Made by a program: the position numbers and the translations under genes. A DNA stretch of 64,000 nt. Source: Billgrantia gudaonensis. GTDB lineage: Bacteria > Pseudomonadota > Gammaproteobacteria > Pseudomonadales > Halomonadaceae. Shown piece after piece: positions 55,331 to 64,000 of this stretch (position 1 is its first letter; each line of letters begins with the position of its first letter). The stretch is from positions 223,209-287,208 of the forward strand of contig NZ_FNES01000004.1 of the NCBI RefSeq assembly GCF_900100195.1, written 5' to 3'. Under the pieces are notes generated by a model that saw only the letters and a program-made list of their open reading frames with translations, searched no databases and was not told the DNA's origin.

Positions 55331-55981
55331 TCACCGGGTACCGCGGTCGGCATCCCGCACCGCCGAGAAGAATGCCGCGATCCGTCGCGGATCCTTGCGT
55401 CCCGGTGCGGCCTCCACGCCGCCGGAGACATCGACCGCGAAGGGATGCACGGCATCGATGGCCGCGGCCACGTTGTCCGGGGTCAGCCCACCCGCGAGAA
55501 TAACAGGTTTTGCCAGGTTTGCGGGGATTCGCGACCAGTCGAACGTCTCGCCGGTCCCCCCGGGAACGCCAGGCCGATAGGCATCCAGCAGCAGCGCCTG
55601 AGCACTGGCATACGCCGTCGCGGCGGCGGGCACGTCGAGCCCGTCGCGCATGCGCAGCGCCTTGATCCAGGGCCGGCCGAACGCCTCACAGAAAGCCGGG
55701 GGCTCCGTGCCGTGGAACTGCAGCAGGTCGAGATGTCGCGCACAGCGCTCGATCAGTTCGCGATCCTGGTCGACGAACAGCCCGACCCGAGTCACGAAGG
55801 CTGGCACGTGGGCGGCGAGTCGTGCCAGCCGCGCCTCGTCGACGGCGCGCCGGCTGCCGGGCCAGAGCACGAACCCCAGCGCATCGGCACCGAAGGCCAC
55901 GGCGGCATCGATGTCCGTCTCGCGAGTCAGGCCACAGATCTTGACCCGGGTACGCGCTCGAGATGATTGGATAGCGTGCAA
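55331..55981 (-). CDS. trpF: Phosphoribosylanthranilate isomerase
   Basis: A 216-residue TIM-barrel enzyme of tryptophan synthesis. The catalytic Cys sits in [11 protein letters not shown]; other marks are LLQFHGTE, the catalytic Asp region [15 protein letters not shown] and the phosphate-binding [11 protein letters not shown] and VDVSGGVE. The start is TTG 55981 with AAGGAG seven bases upstream; no ATG or GTG gives a complete barrel. It follows truA by 39 bp. trpE/G/D/C are elsewhere. Confidence 0.95.
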   Translation of the reverse strand: MHAIQSSRARTRVKICGLTRETDIDAAVAFGADALGFVLWPGSRRAVDEARLARLAAHVPAFVTRVGLFVDQDRELIERCARHLDLLQFHGTEPPAFCEAFGRPWIKALRMRDGLDVPAAATAYASAQALLLDAYRPGVPGGTGETFDWSRIPANLAKPVILAGGLTPDNVAAAIDAVHPFAVDVSGGVEAAPGRKDPRRIAAFFSAVRDADRGTR

Positions 55982-56020
55982 GAGTGGCTCCTTCGGGGCT
56001 CGTCCTCTCCGATGACGGCT

Positions 56021-56935
56021 TTACCGGCGACAGCCCCGTGCAGGGGTGCCGCGCCGAAATTCGACCATGGGACAGTCTGGCAACGGCCGCTCGCCGCTCC
56101 ATTCGCCGAGGAAGGCGAGCAGATTGGGCCCGAGCGGCTCATGGGGCAGGCCCCAACGATCATCATAGCGCGAATCGACGAAGTGCAGGCCGCAGGCCGG
56201 CGCGGTCACGTCGGCCAGAGTCCGATCCTTCAGTGCCATCAATTCGGCCAGGTAGTCGTCGCCGCGTTCCCCCCGCCCCACGGTGACCAGGGCACCGACG
56301 ATATTGCGAATCATGTGATGCAGGAAAGCGTTGCCCTGCACGTCGACGACCACCAGCGGACCGTGTCGGTGGACCTCGATGAAGTGCAAGTGGCGCCAGG
56401 GCGTCTTCGACTGGCAGCCGGCAGCGCGGAAACTCGAGAAGTCGTGCTCGCCCACCAGCACCTGGGCAGCGCGGTGCATGGCCAGTGCGTCGAGCGGGTC
56501 GCGGCACCAGGTGACGTTGGCCCGCTCCAGCACCGGGCGGCTCGGCTGATTGAGCAGCACGTAGCGGTAGCGACGTGCCAGAGCCTTGAAGCGGGCGTGA
56601 AAATCGTCGGGCACCTCGCGCACCCAGCGCACCGCCACATCTCGCGGCAAGTTGGCGTTGGCACCGAACACCCACGCCTTCTGCGAGCGCGGCGCCGGCA
56701 CATCGAAGTGCACGATCTGGCGGGTGGCATGCACGCCGGAGTCGGTGCGCCCGCTGGCGTGAACTCTGACCGGCTGGCTGGCCACTCTCGACAGGGCCGT
56801 CTCCAGCGCTGCCTGCACGGAGGCGGCATGCTTGAGGCGCTGCCAGCCACAGTAGGCGGAGCCGTCATACTCCACGCCCAGGGCCAAGCGTCCGGTCAGC
56901 GGGCGACGATCATCGAGCGATTGGAACAGGGTCAT
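56021..56935 (-). CDS. truA: tRNA pseudouridine(38-40) synthase
   Basis: A 304-residue modification enzyme making pseudouridine in the tRNA anticodon arm. The catalytic Asp lies in ASGRTDSGVHATRQ; other family marks are GVEYDGSAYCGWQR near the N-terminus and GNAFLHHMIRNIVGALV. ATG 56935 gives the family N-terminus but has a weak site; the frame stays open upstream into fimV, and a start near 57025 would add unrelated residues. It lies 37 bp after fimV, a position conserved in pseudomonads. Confidence 0.95.
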   Translation of the reverse strand: MTLFQSLDDRRPLTGRLALGVEYDGSAYCGWQRLKHAASVQAALETALSRVASQPVRVHASGRTDSGVHATRQIVHFDVPAPRSQKAWVFGANANLPRDVAVRWVREVPDDFHARFKALARRYRYVLLNQPSRPVLERANVTWCRDPLDALAMHRAAQVLVGEHDFSSFRAAGCQSKTPWRHLHFIEVHRHGPLVVVDVQGNAFLHHMIRNIVGALVTVGRGERGDDYLAELMALKDRTLADVTAPACGLHFVDSRYDDRWGLPHEPLGPNLLAFLGEWSGERPLPDCPMVEFRRGTPARGCRR

Positions 56936-56972
56936 TCGGCCATCGGCATCGTGGGTGTCAGCGAGAATGTCG

Positions 56973-59504
56973 TCACAGGCGGTGCCGGTCGAGCAGACCC
57001 CGGGCGGCATCGCACAGTTCATCATCGCCGCTTTCGACGAGCAGTCTCTGCAGCAATGCCCGGGCCCGTTCGGATTCGCCGGCGTCGATCAGACGCCGCG
57101 CCTCATCGAGGCTATCATCGGCGAGTGCGGCACTGAACGGTCGCCCATTATCGTCATCCAGCGGCGGAAAGGCCACTTCTTCGACCTCCCAATCCTCACC
57201 CGATGCTGCCGCCGCGACCGGGGACGGCGACTCGTCGCCCAGCGCGGGGGAACGGCCACTCTCGGCGGCCCCCGGATCATCGGTCGTGCCGTCCCGGGGA
57301 GTGAAGTCCACGCTGGGTTGCATGGGCGTTTCCTCCGGCGTCGCCGCCGGTGAATCCAGCGCCGGGGGCTGGTAGTCGATGACGTTGCCGGCGGGCTCGG
57401 CCAGAGTCGGCGTTTCCGCTACGGACTCCTCCCGTCCGCCAGCCCGAGGCGCCGACTCGGCAAGGGGCTCCTCAGCCGGCTCCGACGATGATGCCGGCTG
57501 GGAATCCGGCTCGCTCTCCGGCTTCGCCTCAGGCTCAGACCGGGTTGCCGGTTCGGCATCGTCGGGGACGGCCTCCATTGCCGGTGACAGATCCGGCCAG
57601 TCACCGGCTCCACTGCGCGTATCGTCCGACACCTCACGGGAAGCGTCCGGTGCATCGCGTTCGGCATCATCGTCGGAGGCGGACGGGGGCGCACCTTCAT
57701 CCGTCGCAGCATGCGCTTCCACCTCCGATGGAGGACGCGCCATCAGGCGCTCGACTTCGGCAATCAGCGAAGGCTCGGCATGGTCGCGCAGCCACTGCGC
57801 CTCGCGCTGAGCCTTGGTCCAGTCCCCTTGCTCGACGCACGCCGTCAGCAGCTTGAAACGCAGATCGGAACGCTCTGGGGCTCTTGCGATTCCGGCCTCG
57901 AGCAGCTCGCGTGCCTGATCGTAACGGCCATAGGCCATGAAGATGTCGGCCTCGTTGATGGCCTCGGCCTGGGGCATGGTCGGTCGTGCCGGAGGCTCCT
58001 CGGCTAGCCCCGCTCCGGCAGTCGGCGCAGGCTCTTCGGCCATCTCGGGACTGGCACCGGCGGGGGAAACCGTCGGCATCGTCACGAAACCGCCGGCCGA
58101 GACAGCCTCGTCGCGGCCTCGGCGCCAGCGAATCACCAGCCACAAGCCAAGCAACGCCGCGATGCCGGCCGCACCGAGCCACAGCGGCCGGTTCGGTTCC
58201 AGCGAATGAACGGCCCCCCACCAAGGCGCGCTGTCGGCGCCTTCTTCGGCTGCCGGTGACGTACCCGCCGGGTCGGACTCTGCCGCACGCTCGGCCATCA
58301 CCGAGGCCAGCTGGCCGCGCAGGACATCGAGCTCATCCCGCATGGCCTCGAGTTCGGCCTGCAACGCATCACGCTGGGATTCCAGTTCCTGCCGATTCTC
58401 ACGCTGCCGAACGGCCTGCCTTCCGGCATCGTCCAACAGCGCCAGCTCCGGCGTGGCCAGCTCGGCCACCACGCCTGGGTCGATTCCGCCATGACCGGCG
58501 ACTGGCGCTCCCTGACTCTCGCCTTCGACTTCGCCTCGCGCCTGTCCTTCGGCGGCCAGCTCCCGATCGCTGAGCAACGTCAAACGCGGTACCGGCACGG
58601 ACTCGGCCGCCTCGATGGCCGCATCGGAAAGCGTCGGTTCGGGCTCGGTGCCTGCCGTTTCCATCGGATCGGCGGCATCCTCCGGAGTGCCGCCTGCGTC
58701 TTGTGGCGCAGGCGTCAACGCCACGCGCTGCGCAGTGCCGCCGTCTCGTTCGGCCCATGCCTGGTTCATCGCCGCCACGACACGGTCGGCCTGTTCCGCC
58801 GTCCGCGACAGGATGGCGTCCCGTGACGGCACCGACAGGGAATGACCGGCCCGCATGGAATTGATGTTCCCCGAAGGAAAGACCTCGGGGTTGGCCTCCA
58901 CCAGAGCCACCATCATCTGATCCATGCTGATGGCGTCGTCTGGCCGTAGCCGGTCGGCTATCGACCACAGGGTGTCGCCGCTGCCGACCCAGGTGTCACC
59001 ACGCTCGGTCGACGTCGACGCCCCCGGCGACGCCGATGACTCGGAGCCTGTCGACACGGCCGCCTCACCGGGCGACCGGCCCGACGAACCTGCCAGCACC
59101 GGCAGTTCGGCGTAGTTCGGGGGGTCGAGCAGCAGGGTGACTTCGCGAAGCTGGCGCCCTTCCGGCCAATCGAAGCGCAGCAATAGGTCCAGCCAGGGCT
59201 CGCGTACCGGCCTGTCGCTCTCGAGCTCGACGACCCACTGCCCATTACGCTCGCGCACGGCCATGGTCACATCGGAGGCCAACGGCATGCGCTCGAGCCC
59301 GGCACGCTCGAAGGCGGCCGGCTCCGCCAGCGAGACCTTGAGCCGCCGAAGATCCAGACCGGCCACGTCGGTCAGCGGCACGCTGGCCCGCAACGGCGCA
59401 TTGAGGGACGAATGCACGTCCACGTCGCCAACCCCCAATGCCCAACTCGCGGGGCTCACGAAGGACAATGACAGCAACGAGGCGAATGTCAGCTTACGGC
59501 TCAT
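56973..59504 (-). CDS. fimV: FimV/HubP-family polar assembly protein
   Basis: An 843-residue inner-membrane protein that organises the cell pole and type IV pilus functions in relatives. The signal sequence is residues 1-22 (SFVSPASWA). The FimV N-terminal domain (VHSSLNAPLRASVPL) is followed by a periplasmic LysM-like segment (GDTLWSIADRL, about 170-240), a coiled coil (residues about 375-400), one membrane helix near 435-450 (LGAAGIAALLGLWLVI), a TPR-like helix pair (DIFMAYGRYDQARELLE) and a very acidic linker before the C-terminal ~50-residue FimV motif (EARRLIDAGESERARALLQ). Sits between asd and truA, the usual place. Confidence 0.93.
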   Translation of the reverse strand: MSRKLTFASLLSLSFVSPASWALGVGDVDVHSSLNAPLRASVPLTDVAGLDLRRLKVSLAEPAAFERAGLERMPLASDVTMAVRERNGQWVVELESDRPVREPWLDLLLRFDWPEGRQLREVTLLLDPPNYAELPVLAGSSGRSPGEAAVSTGSESSASPGASTSTERGDTWVGSGDTLWSIADRLRPDDAISMDQMMVALVEANPEVFPSGNINSMRAGHSLSVPSRDAILSRTAEQADRVVAAMNQAWAERDGGTAQRVALTPAPQDAGGTPEDAADPMETAGTEPEPTLSDAAIEAAESVPVPRLTLLSDRELAAEGQARGEVEGESQGAPVAGHGGIDPGVVAELATPELALLDDAGRQAVRQRENRQELESQRDALQAELEAMRDELDVLRGQLASVMAERAAESDPAGTSPAAEEGADSAPWWGAVHSLEPNRPLWLGAAGIAALLGLWLVIRWRRGRDEAVSAGGFVTMPTVSPAGASPEMAEEPAPTAGAGLAEEPPARPTMPQAEAINEADIFMAYGRYDQARELLEAGIARAPERSDLRFKLLTACVEQGDWTKAQREAQWLRDHAEPSLIAEVERLMARPPSEVEAHAATDEGAPPSASDDDAERDAPDASREVSDDTRSGAGDWPDLSPAMEAVPDDAEPATRSEPEAKPESEPDSQPASSSEPAEEPLAESAPRAGGREESVAETPTLAEPAGNVIDYQPPALDSPAATPEETPMQPSVDFTPRDGTTDDPGAAESGRSPALGDESPSPVAAAASGEDWEVEEVAFPPLDDDNGRPFSAALADDSLDEARRLIDAGESERARALLQRLLVESGDDELCDAARGLLDRHRL

Positions 59505-59683
59505 GGAGCTCCCTTGCGTCTCCCGGTGGCGCCGCCTGAGAGGCGCCTAACCAAACGGATGGTGATGCCACCTGATCTCTATGTACCACACTCTGGTATG
59601 GCTGGCCCCGAGTGGCGGGCGGTTTTTCTCGTTCTATTCAACCTATGTCAATGCGAGGCGACGGCAAAATTCTTGCGCCAACG

Positions 59684-59720
59684 CAAAAGGACGGGGCGCC
59701 TCCCGCAGGAGACGCCCCGT
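59684..59720 (-). terminator. Intrinsic terminator of asd
   Basis: On the minus strand ACGGGGCGTCTCC-TGCG-GGAGGCGCCCCGT (59691-59720), a 13-bp stem with one G-U-type mismatch, followed by CCTTTTGC (T4 at 59685-59688). It separates asd from fimV, so fimV needs its own promoter in 59505-59680. Confidence 0.82.
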
Positions 59721-59767
59721 TTCACAACATGCACCGCCGATTCATGCAGCGAGCGCAGCCATGACTC

Positions 59768-60880
59768 TCACTGCTCGCGCAGGATCGTCAGCATTCTCTT
59801 GAGCGGCTCGGCGGCACCCCACAGCAACTGGTCGCCGACGCTGAAGGCGGAGAGGTACTCGCCGCCCATGGCCAGCTTGCGCAGACGCCCCACCGGCACG
59901 CTCATCGTGCCGGTGACCGCGGCCGGCGTGAGCTCGGCAATGGTGGCCTCCTTGTCGTTGGGGATCACCTTGACCCAGTCGTTGTGCTTGGCGAGTCGAT
60001 CCTCGATCTCGTCGAGCGGCACGTCCTGCTTGAGCTTGATGGTGAAGGCCTGGCTGTGCGAGCGCATGGCGCCGATGCGCACGCAGAGGCCGTCGATGGG
60101 AATGGGGTTGTCCTGCAGGCCGAGAATCTTGTTGCTCTCGACGCTGCCCTTCCACTCCTCCTTGCTCTGGCCGTTGTCGAGCTTGGTGTCGATCCACGGC
60201 AGCAGGCTGCCGGCCAGCGGAGCGGTGAAGTTCTCGGTGGGAAACTCTCCACTGCGCATCGCCGCGGTGACCTTGCGGTCGATGTCGAGAATGGCGCTGG
60301 AGGGGTCGGCGAGCTCGCCGCCGACGCTGTCGTGCAGCGCCCCCATCTGACCGAGCAGTTCGCGCATGTGCTTGGCACCGGAGCCGGAGGCGGCCTGGTA
60401 GGTCATGGAGGTCATCCACTCGACCATGCCGGCCTCGAACAGCCCGCCAAGTCCCATCAGCATCAGGCTGACGGTGCAGTTGCCGCCCACGAAGGTCTTG
60501 GCGCCGCGCGCCAGTTGGTCGTCGATGACGCGACGATTGACCGGGTCGAGCACGATGGTCGCCTCATCGGCCATGCGCAGGGTGCTGGCGGCATCGATCC
60601 AGTATCCCTTCCAGCCACCGGCACGCAGGTCGCCGTACACCTCCTTGGTGTAGTCGCCGCCCTGACAGGTGACGATCACGTCCAGCGCCTCGAGCGCTTG
60701 CCGGTCGAAGGCGTCCTTGAGCGGAGGCACGTCCACGCCGACGTCGGGACCGGCCTGGCCGACCTGCGAGGTGGTGAAGAAGACCGGCTCGATGCCGTCG
60801 AAATCGCCCTCTTCCACCATGCGCTGCATGAGCACGGAGCCCACCATGCCTCGCCATCCCACGAAACCGACTTTCAACAT
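59768..60880 (-). CDS. asd: Aspartate-semialdehyde dehydrogenase
   Basis: A 370-residue NADPH enzyme converting aspartyl phosphate to aspartate semialdehyde, the branch point to lysine, threonine, methionine and, in halophiles, ectoine. It has the Rossmann start [18 protein letters not shown] and the catalytic Cys in [18 protein letters not shown], plus [19 protein letters not shown] 60880 has GGAGG seven bases upstream. leuB lies 72 bp upstream; a terminator follows. Confidence 0.97.
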   Translation of the reverse strand: MLKVGFVGWRGMVGSVLMQRMVEEGDFDGIEPVFFTTSQVGQAGPDVGVDVPPLKDAFDRQALEALDVIVTCQGGDYTKEVYGDLRAGGWKGYWIDAASTLRMADEATIVLDPVNRRVIDDQLARGAKTFVGGNCTVSLMLMGLGGLFEAGMVEWMTSMTYQAASGSGAKHMRELLGQMGALHDSVGGELADPSSAILDIDRKVTAAMRSGEFPTENFTAPLAGSLLPWIDTKLDNGQSKEEWKGSVESNKILGLQDNPIPIDGLCVRIGAMRSHSQAFTIKLKQDVPLDEIEDRLAKHNDWVKVIPNDKEATIAELTPAAVTGTMSVPVGRLRKLAMGGEYLSAFSVGDQLLWGAAEPLKRMLTILREQ

Positions 60881-60952
60881 GTGAAGTCCTCCAGGAAAGA
60901 ATGAACCCGTCATTATACAGGAATTGCCCGCGACACGCAGGCGAAGGACCGG

Positions 60953-62032
<1,080 letters not shown>

Positions 62033-62071
62033 TGGTTCTTCCTTGCTGGGTCCGTGGAGCTACCTCGGGTG

Positions 62072-62175
62072 AAGGCCTGCGAGGAGGCGCTGTGAACCCA
62101 TCCCTGGGCGCTACCGATGCCATCCCTGGCATCGGACCTCCTCATCGGCCTTCCCCCGACGCTCCACTGTGTCAG
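62072..62175. repeat. Intergenic hairpin-rich repeat, copy 2 (leuD-leuB gap)
   Basis: Contains GAGGCGCTGTG...TCCCTGGGCGCTA (about 62090-62113), close to the copy at 37.6 kb, then a perfect hairpin CCGATGCC-ATCCCT-GGCATCGG at 62114-62135. It sits between two genes of one pathway, where transcription must pass it unless leuB has its own promoter. Confidence 0.55.
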
Positions 62176-62188
62176 AGTGACGAAGGCG

Positions 62189-62842
62189 TCAAGCCTGAGC
62201 CGTATCGCGGAACAGCCAGGGACGCGCCTGCCGATGCTTCGCTTCGAAGGTGCGAATGGCGTCCTCGTCCTTCAGCGTGATGCCGATGTCGTCGAGGCCC
62301 TCGAGCAGACACTGCTTGCGGAAGGGGTCGACCTCGAACTCGAGGATCTCGCCAGCCGGGGTGATCACCCGCTCCTTCTCCAGATCCACGTCCAGGCGAT
62401 AGCCCTCGTTGGCTTCGACCTCGCGAAACAACTGGTCGACCGTCTCTTCCGGCAGGGTGATCAGCAGCAGGCCGTTCTTGAAGGCGTTGTTGTAGAAGAT
62501 GTCGGCGAAGCTCGGGGCGATCACCACCCGGAAGCCGAAATCCTCCAGCGCCCAGGGGGCATGCTCGCGGGAGCTGCCGCAGCCGAAGTTGCGCCGCGCC
62601 AGCAAGACGCTGGCCCCCTGGTAGCGCGACTGGTTGAGCACGAAATCGGGGGTCAACGGCCGCTGTGAGCAGTCCTGGCCCGGGTACCCCTCGTCGAGAT
62701 AGCGCAGCTCGTCGAAGAGGTTGACGCCGAAGCCGGTGCGCTTGATCGACTTCAAGAACTGCTTGGGAATGATCAGGTCGGTGTCGACGTTGGCCCGGTC
62801 GAGCGGCGCGACGAGGCCCTGGATGCGTTCGAACTGTTTCAT
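62189..62842 (-). CDS. leuD: 3-isopropylmalate dehydratase small subunit
   Basis: A 217-residue partner of LeuC in converting 2- to 3-isopropylmalate. Family marks: [20 protein letters not shown], the [16 protein letters not shown] substrate-binding motif and [18 protein letters not shown] 62842 has AGGAG eight bases upstream. It starts 11 bp after the leuC stop. Confidence 0.97.
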   Translation of the reverse strand: MKQFERIQGLVAPLDRANVDTDLIIPKQFLKSIKRTGFGVNLFDELRYLDEGYPGQDCSQRPLTPDFVLNQSRYQGASVLLARRNFGCGSSREHAPWALEDFGFRVVIAPSFADIFYNNAFKNGLLLITLPEETVDQLFREVEANEGYRLDVDLEKERVITPAGEILEFEVDPFRKQCLLEGLDDIGITLKDEDAIRTFEAKHRQARPWLFRDTAQA

Positions 62843-62853
62843 GGTGCAGGCTC

Positions 62854-64000
62854 CTAGGCGGCGGGTTGCGCGTCGAATTCGCGGACGTCGACGAAATGTC
62901 CGGCAATGGCGGCGGCAGCGGCCATGGCAGGGCTGACCAGATGGGTGCGTCCGCCGTAACCCTGGCGACCCTCGAAGTTGCGGTTCGAGGTCGAGGCGCA
63001 GTGCTCGCCGGCACCGAGCTTGTCGGCGTTCATGGCCAGGCACATGGAGCAGCCCGGTTCGCGCCATTCGAAGCCCGCCTCGATGAAGATCTTGTCGAGG
63101 CCCTCGGCCTCGGCCTGTCGCTTCACCAGGCCGGAGCCGGGAACCACCATGGCCAGCTTGATGGAGTCGGCCACCTTCTTGCCGCGGGCCACCCTGGCAG
63201 CCTCGCGGAGGTCCTCGATGCGCGAATTGGTGCAGGAGCCGATGAACACCTTGTCGAGGCGAATGTCGGTGATCTTCTGCCGGGGTGCCAGCCCCATGTA
63301 CTCCAGCGCCCGGGCATAGCTGCGCTGCACGGTCTCGTCGGGCGCCGCGGCGGGATCGGGAACCTCGCCGGAAACGCCGGTGACCATCTCTGGGCTGGTT
63401 CCCCAGCTCACCTGAGGCTCGATCTCGGCGGCATCCAGCGTCACCACCTTGTCGAACTCGGCGTCGGCATCGGAGATCAGGTGGCGCCAGTCGGCCACCG
63501 CGGCATCCCACTGCTCGCCCCGAGGCGCGTAGTGTCGCTCGCGCAGGTAGTCGATGGTGGTGTCGTCCACGGCGATCAGGCCGACCCTGGCGCCCGCCTC
63601 GATGGCCATGTTGCACACCGTCATGCGCCCCTCCATGGAGAGACCGCGAATGGCGCTGCCAGCGAACTCGATGGCATAGCCGGTACCGCCGGCGGTGCCG
63701 ATGCGACCGATGATGGCGAGCACGATGTCCTTGGCGGTGACGCCGACGCCGAGCTCGCCCTCGACGCGCACCTGCATGTTCTTCATTTTCTGGGCGAGCA
63801 GACACTGCGTGGCCAGCACGTGTTCGACCTCGGAGGTGCCGATGCCATGGGCGAGCGCGGCGAAGGCGCCATGCGTGGCGGTATGGGAATCGCCGCACAC
63901 CACGGTCATGCCGGGCAGCGTGGCGCCCTGCTCGGGACCCACCACATGGACGATGCCCTGGCGCGGGTCGTTGATCTTGAACTCCTCGATGCCGAACTCG
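62854..64000 (-). CDS. leuC: 3-isopropylmalate dehydratase large subunit (5' end beyond window)
   Basis: About 382 residues of the [4Fe-4S] isomerase subunit; the N-terminal ~85 residues lie beyond the right edge. The visible part begins [20 protein letters not shown]. Cluster ligands are Cys in [13 protein letters not shown] and the pair in [11 protein letters not shown]; other aconitase-fold marks are [19 protein letters not shown] and [19 protein letters not shown]. It leads leuC-leuD-leuB. Confidence 0.97.
   Translation of the reverse strand, partial: EFGIEEFKINDPRQGIVHVVGPEQGATLPGMTVVCGDSHTATHGAFAALAHGIGTSEVEHVLATQCLLAQKMKNMQVRVEGELGVGVTAKDIVLAIIGRIGTAGGTGYAIEFAGSAIRGLSMEGRMTVCNMAIEAGARVGLIAVDDTTIDYLRERHYAPRGEQWDAAVADWRHLISDADAEFDKVVTLDAAEIEPQVSWGTSPEMVTGVSGEVPDPAAAPDETVQRSYARALEYMGLAPRQKITDIRLDKVFIGSCTNSRIEDLREAARVARGKKVADSIKLAMVVPGSGLVKRQAEAEGLDKIFIEAGFEWREPGCSMCLAMNADKLGAGEHCASTSNRNFEGRQGYGGRTHLVSPAMAAAAAIAGHFVDVREFDAQPAA

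Noticed and set aside
62189-63898. A single minus-strand frame spanning leuC and leuD, suggesting a LeuCD fusion
   Set aside because: Only the leuD part is real in this frame; leuC reads in another frame with its stop at 62854, 11 bp before leuD.

Overview
The window reads as chromosomal DNA of a high-GC gammaproteobacterium, most likely a member of the Halomonadaceae (Halomonas and relatives). The support is gene order of the pseudomonad/halomonad type (gacA-uvrC-pgsA followed by tRNA-Gly-Cys-Leu; leuCDB-asd-fimV-truA-trpFBA-accD-folC-dedD-cvpA-purF-metZ), high GC, and acidic linkers in several proteins, as expected of a salt-adapted organism. Genus is inferred, not proven.

Region 1-22.3 kb (minus strand) is the accessory and most interesting part. 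It holds a tight four-gene transcription unit: a TolC-family outer-membrane channel, a 310-residue protein I do not recognise, a SapC-family protein, and a giant protein of at least 6,361 residues whose C-terminus lies beyond the left edge. The giant carries an N-terminal LEPR-XLL motif, RTX-like glycine/aspartate blocks near its N-terminus and about forty degenerate repeats of about 60-80 residues that look like beta-helix or filamentous-adhesin repeats. Two AraC-type regulators that overlap at ATGA are transcribed divergently (22.6-24.4 kb). My inference is that this is a regulated secretion or surface-display system for a giant adhesin or S-layer-like protein.

Region 24.5-36.9 kb is mostly housekeeping: tRNA-Ala(GGC); the GacA-type regulator, uvrC and pgsA; the tRNA-Gly(GCC)/Cys(GCA)/Leu(TAA) cluster with a near-perfect sigma70 promoter; a FUSC-family membrane protein; nadB; the sdhE-ygfX pair; ihfB-lapA-lapB facing pyrF; cfa; and a PAS-GGDEF diguanylate cyclase.

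Region 36.9-46.5 kb is a mixed set: an unassigned membrane protein, an intergenic repeat, an aromatic aminotransferase, an NCS2-like permease, a MATE exporter, a PAS-GGDEF-EAL protein with degenerate GGDEF and intact EAL, an orphan 2-oxoglutarate/Fe(II) dioxygenase of the isoleucine-dioxygenase type, and a YceJ/YceI pair.

Region 46.7-64 kb is a long minus-strand array of biosynthetic genes for methionine, purines, folate, fatty acids, tryptophan, lysine/threonine/methionine (asd) and leucine, with the cell-envelope genes cvpA, dedD and fimV and the tRNA-modification gene truA. leuC runs off the right edge. A related intergenic repeat occurs at about 37.6 kb and 62.1 kb.
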